Source of the DNA: Streptomyces sp. CB02959
GTDB lineage: Bacteria; Actinomycetota; Actinomycetes; Streptomycetales; Streptomycetaceae
Reading direction: 5' to 3'
Length of the DNA: 64,000 nt
Assembly: GCF_002803155.1 (NCBI RefSeq)
Contig: NZ_NNBP01000009.1
Span: 359,882 to 423,881, forward strand
In this document: positions 1-7,406 of the stretch, one piece after another
How positions within the stretch are numbered: position 1 is the first letter of the stretch
How the letters are laid out: each line of letters starts with the position of its first letter
The notes under the pieces: generated by a model
What the model was told of the DNA's origin: nothing
Seen by the model: the letters and a program-made list of their open reading frames with translations, nothing else
Databases searched by the model: none
Program-made: the position numbers and the translations under genes

Positions 1-124
1 TGGCGACTCCGTCCGCCGCCGCGAGGACGATTCGGGCCCGTAGCGCCGCCCGCACCTCGGACTTCGCCGAGGCCACCATCCGCACCAGCCGCTCGCGGAC
101 CCGTGAATCGATCGCCACCGCCAC
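1..124 (-). mobile_element. Possible 5' end of an IS630-type transposase, cut by window edge
   Basis: The minus strand reads leftward out of the window from a GTG at 124 or 118. About 40 residues are visible, containing an ERLVR stretch and then RARIVLAAADG. That arrangement resembles the start of IS630-family transposases or their helix-turn-helix domain, where RARIVL..A.G precedes the first DNA-binding helix. The rest lies outside the window, so the family call rests on a short stretch. It diverges from the P-loop gene to its right, which argues against starting that gene as far left as 103. Confidence 0.4.
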
Positions 125-201
125 CGCTGCCCCCGGCCGTCGCCCACCCTCCACGGCAAACGATCATGGCGGGCCGCCGCCGCACCCGGCAGGATGGGCC
201 C

Positions 202-1080
202 GTGCCGAAGAACCCCCCGGAATCGATGCAGCACCACCTGCGCCGGCGTCTGAACCGCCACGCCCGCGCATGCTGGCCCCACGTGGACGCCATCACGGTC
301 CGCTTCCGCACAGGATTCGCCTACGTGGCAGCCGAGTTGCCCGGCGAAAAGAGCCTGCCACTGTGCCGACTGCGCTTCACCGGCGTGCTGCACACCTGGG
401 GCTACGCCCTCTACCTGGCCAGCAACGACAGCTACCGGGACAACATCCTGCCCAGCGGACTGCCCGCCGGCTCCCCGGAGGAAGCCCTCGACTGTGCAGG
501 CGACCTCTACCTCAACGCTCTCGCGCCCGTCATCCGGGTGCCGGCAGGACTCGTCGTCCTCGTCGGCCCACCAGCCTCGGGCAAGACCAGCTTCGTTCGG
601 GCACTGATCGCGCGCCGCCAGATCGACGCGGAAGCCGTGGTGTCCAGCGACGAGATCCGCGCGGAGCTTTTCGGCACCTCACCCGCGGAAGCGGAATCCG
701 ACGCGGCGGACGCACGGGTTTTCGAGGAACGTGATCGCAGGATCGCCGCCAGGCTAGCCGCCGGACACAGCGCAGTCGCCGAGTCAACGAACGTCACGCC
801 GCAGGCACGCGCACGACTCATCGGCATCGCCAGGCGCTTCAACGCCCCGGTGACCATGCTGCGATTCAACCCGGACCTCACCGACCTCCTCCAGCAGTAC
901 ACCGAGCGAGGCCGCGCGGACCTCACCGCCACGGACGTCCGTGCCTACGCCGCCATCATGACCCGGGACGCCGGTGCCGACCAGCTCCGCTCCGAGGGCG
1001 CAACCCTCGTCCACGATGTCCCTGGACGCCGCCAAGCGACCACTCCCGCCGCAGCCGCTGCGCACTTCTCCTTCGCCTGA
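202..1080 (+). CDS. P-loop (AAA_33 / polynucleotide-kinase-like) ATP-binding protein with extra N-terminal domain
   Basis: This is a soluble protein of about 292 residues. A Walker A loop, GPPASGKT, lies near residues 122-129, followed by SSDEIR, then ERDRRIAARL and an AESTNV stretch. This is the pattern of small zeta-toxin or polynucleotide-kinase-like phosphotransferases that phosphorylate an unknown substrate. The first ~110 residues (with CRLRFTGVLHTWGYALYLAS) form a separate domain that I do not recognise. Starts are uncertain: GTG 202 follows an AGGATGGG stretch, ATG 226 follows CGGAA, and ATG 166 is also in frame. It lies between transposase remnants, so it may have arrived with mobile DNA. 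The substrate is unknown and an antitoxin partner is not apparent. Confidence 0.75.
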   Translation: MPKNPPESMQHHLRRRLNRHARACWPHVDAITVRFRTGFAYVAAELPGEKSLPLCRLRFTGVLHTWGYALYLASNDSYRDNILPSGLPAGSPEEALDCAGDLYLNALAPVIRVPAGLVVLVGPPASGKTSFVRALIARRQIDAEAVVSSDEIRAELFGTSPAEAESDAADARVFEERDRRIAARLAAGHSAVAESTNVTPQARARLIGIARRFNAPVTMLRFNPDLTDLLQQYTERGRADLTATDVRAYAAIMTRDAGADQLRSEGATLVHDVPGRRQATTPAAAAAHFSFA

Positions 1081-1140
1081 CACAACCGGTGTGTCCAGAC
1101 CTGCCTTCCGACCCCCTCCACGAACTTCCGCGGAGCAGCA

Positions 1141-1344
1141 CTAGGCCGTTTCTGATGGCTCTTGGACGGTGTCGCGGAGCCAGATGACGATCGCTGCGAC
1201 GGTGAGGGTGCCGTTGAAGATGTAGTCGCGTTTGTCGTACCTGCTGGCCACTGCGCGGTGCTGCTTCCACTTGCTGACGCAGCGCTCGACGGCACTGCGG
1301 CGGCGGTACTGCGTCTTGTCGAAGGCCCCGCTCCACCTGGGCGC
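1141..1344 (-). pseudogene. 3' remnant of an IS5-type transposase
   Basis: The minus strand encodes 67 residues ending at a TAG (1143-1141). They include FDKTQYRRRSAVERC, then KWKQHRAVASRYDKRD and IVIWLRD. This is the C-terminal end of IS5-family (IS1647/IS112-like) DDE transposases, including the conserved Y-R-R/N-x-V-E-R-C catalytic segment and the R-Y-D-K motif. The usual ~200 upstream residues are absent, because the frame is lost before 1345. The fragment has no plausible start of its own and is a decayed insertion. Confidence 0.85.
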
Positions 1345-1424
1345 TGAAGGCAGCTCGCCTCACTGCGTCAGGAATTCGGGAGGGCACGCAGGCCCATCCC
1401 GCCGACGGATCCGACTTGCCGCCC

Positions 1425-1441
1425 CTATCGATATTCGATAG
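1425..1441. promoter_or_regulatory. Palindromic operator-like site before the DUF2975/HTH pair
   Basis: There is a perfect 7-bp inverted repeat, CTATCGA-TAT-TCGATAG, with another ATTCGAT half-site at 1454-1460, just before the GTG at 1468. The HTH protein encoded by the second gene of the pair is the obvious candidate to bind here. That link is inferred from position. Confidence 0.5.
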
Positions 1442-1467
1442 ATTCCCATCGCGATTCGATCTAGGGA

Positions 1468-1965
1468 GTGGCATTGGGGAAGCTGACAGTGCTGGCGCTG
1501 CGCGCCGTGATGGTGGTGCTGCAGGCCGGGGCGGTGTTCGCCCAGACGGTGATGGTGGCGATGCTGACGGGCGCCATGGAGGAGAGCGTGCTTGCGGACC
1601 GCCGCACTCCGGTCCTCGTGATCGCGGTCCTGGGCGTTGTGACGGTCCAGGTCGTCCTGGTCTGCGTGTGGCGGCTGGTGACGATGGCACAACGCGGAAC
1701 CGTGTTCTCCCACGCCGCATTCCGCTACGTCCATCTCGTGATCGGCGCGTTCGTGGCAGCCGCGCTCCTGGTGTTCGCGCTCGGAGCGGTGCTGGCGCCT
1801 GGCGAGGTCGTGCCCCCGGTGGGTGTGGCCCTGCTGGGCGGGGTTTGCCTGGCGCTCTTCGGGAACGCGCTCATCGTGTTCGTGCTGCGGTTGCTGCTCG
1901 CACAGGCCGTCGCACGCGACGTCGAAGCGTCGCAGTTGGGGGCCGAGTTGGCCGAGGTGATCTGA
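1468..1965 (+). CDS. DUF2975-family four-helix membrane protein
   Basis: This 165-residue integral membrane protein has about four hydrophobic segments (roughly residues 5-35, 45-70, 88-115 and 122-150). Between the second and third is a polar stretch, MAQRGTVFSHAAFRYV, typical of DUF2975 proteins (the YoaS type of Bacillus). The GTG at 1468 is chosen because it is the first start in the hydrophobic frame; only a weak AGGGA precedes it. Its stop overlaps the ATG of the HTH gene (TGATG at 1963-1967). DUF2975 genes are characteristically paired with such HTH genes. The molecular role of the family is unknown. Confidence 0.8.
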   Translation: MALGKLTVLALRAVMVVLQAGAVFAQTVMVAMLTGAMEESVLADRRTPVLVIAVLGVVTVQVVLVCVWRLVTMAQRGTVFSHAAFRYVHLVIGAFVAAALLVFALGAVLAPGEVVPPVGVALLGGVCLALFGNALIVFVLRLLLAQAVARDVEASQLGAELAEVI

Positions 1966-2237
1966 TGCCGATCGTCGTCGACATCGACGTGATGCTGGCC
2001 AAGCGGAAGATGTCCGTGGGCGAACTGGCGGACCGGGTGGGGATCACACCCGCCAACCTGGCGGTGCTCAAGAACGGCCGCGCCAAGGCGGTGCGCTTCA
2101 CCACGCTCGCCGCGCTGTGCGAGGTGCTCAAGTGCCAGCCTGGAGACCTGCTGCGCTGGGAGCCCGATGCCCCCGGGGATCGGGACAGGGCTGCGCACGA
2201 ATCCGGAGCATCCGCCCCAGCTGGATCCTCGCCGTGA
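1965..2237 (+). CDS. Small Cro/CI-type HTH regulator (YozG-like), partner of DUF2975
   Basis: This 90-residue protein starts at an ATG that overlaps the preceding stop. Residues 1-70 form a compact helix-turn-helix of the HTH_26 type: MLAKRKMSVGELADRVGI, then a recognition helix in TPANLAVLKNGRAKAVRF, then LCEVLKCQPGDLLRWEP. The CQPGDLL ending is a hallmark of the YozG-like group. The last ~20 residues are polar and probably disordered. It most likely represses its own operon through the palindrome at 1425-1441. Translational coupling to the membrane protein suggests the two work together, perhaps as a membrane-coupled sensor and repressor. Confidence 0.85.
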   Translation: MPIVVDIDVMLAKRKMSVGELADRVGITPANLAVLKNGRAKAVRFTTLAALCEVLKCQPGDLLRWEPDAPGDRDRAAHESGASAPAGSSP

Positions 2238-2471
2238 TGAGCGCCGTCGCGGTAGCCGGCCGCCTGCGCACGATCACCAGGCACGACGCCCTCGACCATC
2301 ACTGCCGCGCGACCCGCTCCGCCTGATCGTCAGCAAGCTCCCGGGCGACGACCTGACGACGACGTCCGCACACCTCATCGCGCCACGGGCCGCTCCGTGC
2401 TGCCCGCAGGCGGTCGGTGCCTGCCGTGCGCCGAACACCGATGACGGACTCCACAAGGAACAGAGCAGACC

Positions 2472-3629
2472 ATGACGACAGCACGCCTTTCATACCGTTT
2501 CGGGGGCGCGGACAGTGCCGACGTACTGGTGGTCGGGGCCGGGCTGGCCGGACTGAACACCGCCACGCTCCTCGCCCGACAAGGCCACGACGTGCTCCTG
2601 GTCGAACGCCGAACCAGTCTTACCGGCGCGATCCGCACCACAGGAATCTTCGTACGCAAGACACTCGACGACTTCCCGCTGCCCCCGGACTGCCTGGGAC
2701 CACCGATCCGACGCGTGGTCCTCTACCCCCCGAACCTGCGCCGCCCGGTCAGCCTCACCAGCCCCCGCGACGAATACCGGGTCGGCGACATGGCACCGCT
2801 CTACGAAGCGACGGCTGCCACCGCTGTCGACACCGGCGTACGCATCGCACTGGGCACGCGCTACGCCGGCCGACAGGGCAACATCTTCCACCTGGCCGGT
2901 CGCGACGGACCGACCACGGTCCGGGCCCGCTTCGTCGTCGGCGCCGACGGAGCCCGCTCAAGAGTCGCCCGCGACCTCGCTCTCGACCGCAACAACCACC
3001 TGATCGTCGGCGCCGAAGAAGTCTTCGCACTACCCGGCAGCGACCAGCCACCGACATTCCACTGCGTACTCGACCCCTCGCTCGCCCCCGGCTACCTGGC
3101 CTGGGTAGTCAACGACGGGCAGCACGCCCATGTCGGAGTCGCAGGCTATGCCGACCGCTATCCAGACGGTCTTCGCCGTGCGATGGAGCGGTTCAGCGCC
3201 TCAGCGCCCGGGCTGACCGGCATCGAACGTCCCGAAACGGTGGAGCGGCGCGCAGGCCCCATACCCGTCGGCGGCCTGCTGCGCCGCATCAGCTGCGCCA
3301 ACGGGCTTCTCGTGGGGGATGCGGCAGGCGCGGTCTCCCCACTCACCGCCGGCGGCCTGGACCCGTGTCTACGACAATCGCAACTCGCAGCCGAGGTCCT
3401 CAACGACGCACTGCGCACCGGAAAACCGGAAACACTCACCAACTACGACGGAGCCGCACTCCGCCCCCACTTCCGCGGACGACTCATGCTGCGCCGGGCA
3501 TTGGCCCACGTGCGGACGCCCACCACAGCAGCAGCGGCATTCACTCTGCTACGCACACCATTCGGTCGGGCCGCGGCAAGCCGAGTCCTCTTCGGCGACA
3601 GATCCTTCCCCGACCCCACACCCAAGTGA
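2472..3629 (+). CDS. FAD-dependent oxidoreductase of the geranylgeranyl-reductase family
   Basis: This flavoprotein of 385 residues begins with a Rossmann ADP-binding motif, VLVVGAGLAGLNTA (about residues 18-31), ending in VERR. A second FAD motif, GLLVGDAAGAVSPLTAGGL, lies near residues 277-295, and a VVGADGARSRVAR segment near 155-167. This layout is that of the geranylgeranyl reductase / PHBH superfamily, which reduces isoprenoid double bonds or oxidises lipophilic substrates. The substrate cannot be read from sequence. An AAGGA lies about 12 bases before the ATG. A lipoprotein gene follows after 24 bp, so the two may be co-transcribed. Confidence 0.8.
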   Translation: MTTARLSYRFGGADSADVLVVGAGLAGLNTATLLARQGHDVLLVERRTSLTGAIRTTGIFVRKTLDDFPLPPDCLGPPIRRVVLYPPNLRRPVSLTSPRDEYRVGDMAPLYEATAATAVDTGVRIALGTRYAGRQGNIFHLAGRDGPTTVRARFVVGADGARSRVARDLALDRNNHLIVGAEEVFALPGSDQPPTFHCVLDPSLAPGYLAWVVNDGQHAHVGVAGYADRYPDGLRRAMERFSASAPGLTGIERPETVERRAGPIPVGGLLRRISCANGLLVGDAAGAVSPLTAGGLDPCLRQSQLAAEVLNDALRTGKPETLTNYDGAALRPHFRGRLMLRRALAHVRTPTTAAAAFTLLRTPFGRAAASRVLFGDRSFPDPTPK

Positions 3630-3653
3630 ACCCACCGAGCGAGAGGCCAAGCC

Positions 3654-4028
3654 ATGCCTGCATCCCCCGTACCAGCACCCATCAAGCTCATCACCACGAT
3701 GGCGGGGCTGGCTGTTACCTGCGGACTCCTGACGGCTTGCAGTGCCGATAGTTCCGACGTGACGTACAAAGCCTGGACCGAAGGAGGCAACCTGCAATCC
3801 GTCAGGCACGACTACACCGACGGCCTCAACGGCGCGGTAAGCGTGCCGGCCAAGGTGAGCGGAGCAAGCTGGAGCGCACGGGAGGACGGCGGGCACGCTC
3901 CACGCCTCAAGGTCGCGCCTACTGACAAGGGCGTGGCGCACTGCCTCCTGATGGAAGGCGACGGCCGCGTCCTGGACCAACGGAAGGGAGCAGCAGGCCA
4001 GCCGGTGACATGCTCTGCCCAGCGGTAG
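3654..4028 (+). CDS. Small secreted lipoprotein, MmpS-like
   Basis: This 124-residue protein has an N-terminal hydrophobic segment (residues ~10-28) ending in a lipobox, LLTAC-S, so Cys29 or a near neighbour should be lipidated. The mature part (VTYKAWTEGGN, then VRHDYTDG, then SGASWSA, then CLLMEGDGRVLD, then VTCSA) follows the beta-rich, two-cysteine pattern of MmpS-type transport accessory proteins and related actinobacterial lipoproteins. No MmpL-like RND transporter lies nearby. The assignment to MmpS is by pattern only. Confidence 0.7.
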   Translation: MPASPVPAPIKLITTMAGLAVTCGLLTACSADSSDVTYKAWTEGGNLQSVRHDYTDGLNGAVSVPAKVSGASWSAREDGGHAPRLKVAPTDKGVAHCLLMEGDGRVLDQRKGAAGQPVTCSAQR

Positions 4029-4069
4029 TACGCGCACGCCAGCGCGCGCCGATCTGCCGCAACCCCATT

Positions 4070-4921
4070 CTACGAGGCGAACGTTGCTTGATGCGGCACT
4101 AGCTTGATCTTTAACCTTTGCGGCGGGGGCGTGGGGTTGTTGATTTCTTCGTTCGTCGTTTCGTTGTGTCTGTTTTGCGGACTGTGTGGACGTCGTGGCG
4201 GGGTGTGGGGTGGGTGTTCTTGCGGCCGGGAAGGTCGGCCTGGGCCGGGTCGGGAGGGTTTCGGTGCTTCGGCTGGGCAGAGCGTCTTCGGGCGGAGGTG
4301 CCTGAAGTCGCGGCGGACTCGGGCCGGGGTGAGACGGTCGGACGGATTCGGTTTCTCCCACGGCCGCCGCAGGTCGGCCGCCAGCGGCCGGGCCAGCCGT
4401 AGTTGGGCGTATGCGGCCAGGATGAGCCAGGTCCACCGGTCGGCGGCTTCGGGGGTGCGGATCTTCGGGCGGGTCCAGCCCAGGGTCTGCTTGAACAGCC
4501 GAAAGGTGTGCTCGATGTCGAAGCGTCGCAGGAAGACCTGCCAGAGCAGGTCGACCTGAATAGGGGTGGCGTCGGTGCCCGACCACCACAGCCACACCGG
4601 TTTCGGGATGGCGCCGCTGGGCAGGTGCTCGACCCGCAGATGGATCACGGTTCCCTCGATGAGTGGGAGGGTTCCCAGTTCGGCGACCCAGGCGGAGCGG
4701 TGTGTCAGCCGTGGGTGGAGGCGGTCCCATGCCTGGGCGGTGGCGGTCCCATACAGCCGGGTCTTCGTGACGGTCTGCGCGTCGGGGATGTCTCAGGTGG
4801 CCTGGTCGCTGAAGGCGAACTCGCCGCCGTGACGCGGCGGGCGGCCCATCGTATGGGGCTTTCGCGGTGGGGCGGCACGGCGCAGGACACGGGCCGAACG
4901 CATCCGGCCCAGCACCTGCAC
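4070..4921 (-). pseudogene. Decayed DDE transposase: 5'-truncated and with an internal nonsense codon
   Basis: Reading leftward from about 4921, the frame gives VQVLGRMRSARVLRR, GRPPRHGGEFAFSDQAT, a TGA at 4800-4798, then DIPDAQTV, RLYGTATAQAWDRLHPRLT and WLWWSG. It continues with FLRRFDIEHTFRLFKQTLGW, ADRWTWLILAAYAQLRLARP and a Pro/Arg-rich tail ending at 4070. This is the C-terminal two thirds of a common actinobacterial DDE transposase family (NF041680-like), including the conserved E-H-T-F-R-L-F-K-Q-T-L-G segment. The stop replaces the Trp expected after the conserved A-T. The N-terminus is missing beyond 4921, where unrelated sequence begins. From ATG 4648 the distal part is still open, but it lacks most of the catalytic domain. 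Confidence 0.85.
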
Positions 4922-4943
4922 CGACGACCCTAACCCGGCGCGA

Positions 4944-5711
4944 GTGGGGCGTGGTTGGCTGGCCAACACAGCGGTCGGCGCCGACGACCGGTTCCCCGAC
5001 TTCGCCCGATGGGCCGCCGACCCGGCCCGCGCTCGCGACGGGCTGCGCCTGGCCCAACTCCCAAGCGAAGTACGACCGAAGGTGCTGACTCTTGCCGACC
5101 GCCTGGACCGCGCACCCCGACCCACCACCACCCCGAACAAACCTCTCACCGGCAACCTTCTGCGCCAGGCCGTCCAACAGGCGCTGACCGGGGACGCCAA
5201 CTTCCCTTGGCTGGCCCGCCTGATCAAGGCGGCCGAGGTCTCGCACACCACACCCGCCCTGCCCCCGGGGTACGGAACGCCGATGCCGGACCGGGACGCC
5301 GCAGTGTTCATGGCGACACAATGCAACGACGTGCGCTGGCCCCACGACGTTCGCGGCTACGCCCACGACGTGGCCGCCGACCGCGTGCGACACCCACTCA
5401 CCGCCGGGCAGCCGGTGAACATCACCCCGTGCGCCTTCTGGCACAGCGAGCCGGCCGACAAGCCGGTCCACATCACCCCGGACGGGCCCTCCAACATCCT
5501 GATGATCCAGAACCTCCGGGACCCCACCACGCCCTGCTTCGGCGCCCGGCACATGCGAGCCGCCCTCGACCGGCGCGCCCGCCTGGTCACCGTCGACCAC
5601 GGCGGCCACGGCGTCTACCTCGCCAACGGCAACGCCTGCGGCGACCGGGCGGTGACGGAATTCCTCACAACCGGGCACCGCCCGGCGACCGACCGGCGAT
5701 GCAACGCTTAA
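4944..5711 (+). pseudogene. 5'-truncated secreted alpha/beta-hydrolase (tripeptidyl-aminopeptidase type)
   Basis: The 255-residue frame matches the C-terminal half of Streptomyces SlpD/Tap-like tripeptidyl aminopeptidases, which are normally about 480-530 residues. Visible are the lid region and the TAP-like C-terminal domain. The latter has QNLRDPTTP, carrying the likely catalytic Asp, and TVDHGGHGVY, carrying the catalytic His. The signal peptide and the G-x-S-x-G nucleophile elbow are missing. It abuts the truncated transposase almost exactly, so both genes were probably broken by the same rearrangement. It is unlikely to make an active enzyme. Confidence 0.8.
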
Positions 5712-5929
5712 GCGGACTTGCCACCGAATCATCCCAAACGACGCAACTTTGACACCATCGGATTCGGGCCCTTGAGTGGTCGCCATGCCCCCGTCCGCTG
5801 CGGTGATGGTGCCCCCGCACACCTCTCGGCCCGTAAGTATGGCGGTCCACCACATACCCCCCTGACCTGCGCGTTTCTACGGTGTGGCGACACGAATCCG
5901 TCCCCGTAAGCTGCCCGGAAGTGGTACCC

Positions 5930-7312
5930 ATGGCCGCCCCTGCAACCGCTCCCCCGACGCCCGCCGGTCTCAGACGCGTCGTCGCTGCCAGTCTCGTCGG
6001 GACCACCATCGAGTGGTACGACTACTTCCTCTACGGCTCCGCCGCGGCGCTGGTGTTCGGTCGCGTCTTCTTCCCGGAGTCGGACCCGTTGACTGGCACC
6101 TTGCTCTCGTTCCTGACGTATGCCATCGGGTTCGTCGCCCGGCCGCTGGGCGCCCTGGTGTTCGGCCATTACGGCGACCGCATCGGCCGCAAGAAGCTGC
6201 TGGTGGTCAGCCTGTTGATGATGGGTGGGGCCAGTGCGTTGATCGGCTGTGTGCCGGGCTACGACACCATCGGGGTCACCGCGCCGGTGCTGCTGACCGT
6301 GCTGCGCCTGGTCCAGGGCTTCGCCCTCGGGGGTGAGTGGGGTGGGGCGGTGCTCCTGGTCTCCGAGCACGGCGATGCCGAGCGGCGTGGCTTCTGGGCC
6401 TCGTGGCCCCAGGGCGGCGCCCCGGCGGGCAATCTGCTCGCCGTCGGCGTGCTGTCGTTGATGACGACCCTGCAGAGCGATACGACGTTCGCCGCGTGGG
6501 GCTGGCGCGTTCCCTTCCTGTTGTCGGCGGTGCTGGTCGGCGTCGGTCTGTGGATCCGCCTCTCCGTCGACGAGTCGCCGGTGTTCCAGGCGGCGTTGGC
6601 CAAGGCGGAGCGGCGCAAGGCCGCGCAGGGCGCCGAACAGCCGCCGCTGCTGGCGGTGTTGCGCCACCACTGGCGTGATGTGCTGGTCGCCATGGGGGCG
6701 CGGATGGCCGAGAACATCTCGTACTACGTGATCACGACGTTCGTGCTCGCCTACTGCGTCGAGCATCTGAAGGTCGAGAAGCAGGACGCGTTGAACGCCG
6801 TGTTGATCGGCTCCGCGATCCAGTTCTGCCTCATTCCGCTGTTCGGGGCGCTGTCGGACCGGATCGGACGCAAGCCCGTCTACCTGGTGGGGGCGGTCGG
6901 CGTCGGCGGGTGGGCGTGGGCCTTCTTCGCGCTGCTGGACACCCGGTCGTTCCCGGCTCTCGTGCTGGCGGTGACGGTCGGATTGGTGTTCCACAGTGCG
7001 ATGTACGCGCCGCAGGCCGCCTTCTTCTCCGAGATGTTCGCGACCCGCATGCGGTACTCGGGGGCGTCGATCGGTGCCCAGTTCGCTTCGGTGGCGGCGG
7101 GAGCGCCGGCGCCGCTGATCGCGACCGCGCTGCTGTCGTCGTACGGCAGCGCGACGCCGATCGCGCTGTATGTGACGCTGGCCGCGCTCCTGACCGTGGG
7201 CGCACTGTTCGCCGCGCGGGAGACCCGGGGGCGCGACCTGGCCGACGTCGGCCCGGGAACTGACGGCAAGTCAGCTCCGGCCCCGGGGGAGACAGCCGCT
7301 TCGTCCGCCTGA
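5930..7312 (+). CDS. MHS-family MFS metabolite:H+ symporter
   Basis: This 460-residue membrane protein has about 12 transmembrane helices. It carries the hallmarks of the metabolite:H+ symporter branch (ShiA, KgtP, ProP): GTTIEWYDYFLYG at the first helix, GHYGDRIGRKK in loop 2-3, RLVQGFALGGEWGGA in helix 4, and SDRIGRKP in loop 8-9. It should import a small organic acid, betaine or similar compound. The ATG at 5930 follows a GGAAGTGG stretch; an upstream in-frame start at 5882 has no ribosome site. A PucR-type regulator gene follows 94 bp downstream and may control it. Confidence 0.9.
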   Translation: MAAPATAPPTPAGLRRVVAASLVGTTIEWYDYFLYGSAAALVFGRVFFPESDPLTGTLLSFLTYAIGFVARPLGALVFGHYGDRIGRKKLLVVSLLMMGGASALIGCVPGYDTIGVTAPVLLTVLRLVQGFALGGEWGGAVLLVSEHGDAERRGFWASWPQGGAPAGNLLAVGVLSLMTTLQSDTTFAAWGWRVPFLLSAVLVGVGLWIRLSVDESPVFQAALAKAERRKAAQGAEQPPLLAVLRHHWRDVLVAMGARMAENISYYVITTFVLAYCVEHLKVEKQDALNAVLIGSAIQFCLIPLFGALSDRIGRKPVYLVGAVGVGGWAWAFFALLDTRSFPALVLAVTVGLVFHSAMYAPQAAFFSEMFATRMRYSGASIGAQFASVAAGAPAPLIATALLSSYGSATPIALYVTLAALLTVGALFAARETRGRDLADVGPGTDGKSAPAPGETAASSA

Positions 7313-7406
7313 GATCCTGCGGCGGGAGGGGGACGGGCAGCCCGGCCCCCGCCCGCCGCCGTCCACTCGCCTTCCGACCCCGCCACCGTTCGCCCTCCTT
7401 CCCACC

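Noticed and set aside
202..1080. Zeta-type toxin of a toxin-antitoxin pair
   Set aside because: The kinase motif is compatible, but no epsilon-like antitoxin gene lies next to it and the N-terminal domain is different. It is left as a P-loop kinase-like protein.
3549..5855. 768-codon open frame on the minus strand
   Set aside because: Only the section from 4070 to about 4798 in other phasing resembles a protein (the transposase). The rest is antisense to the lipoprotein, flavoprotein and peptidase genes and has shadow composition.
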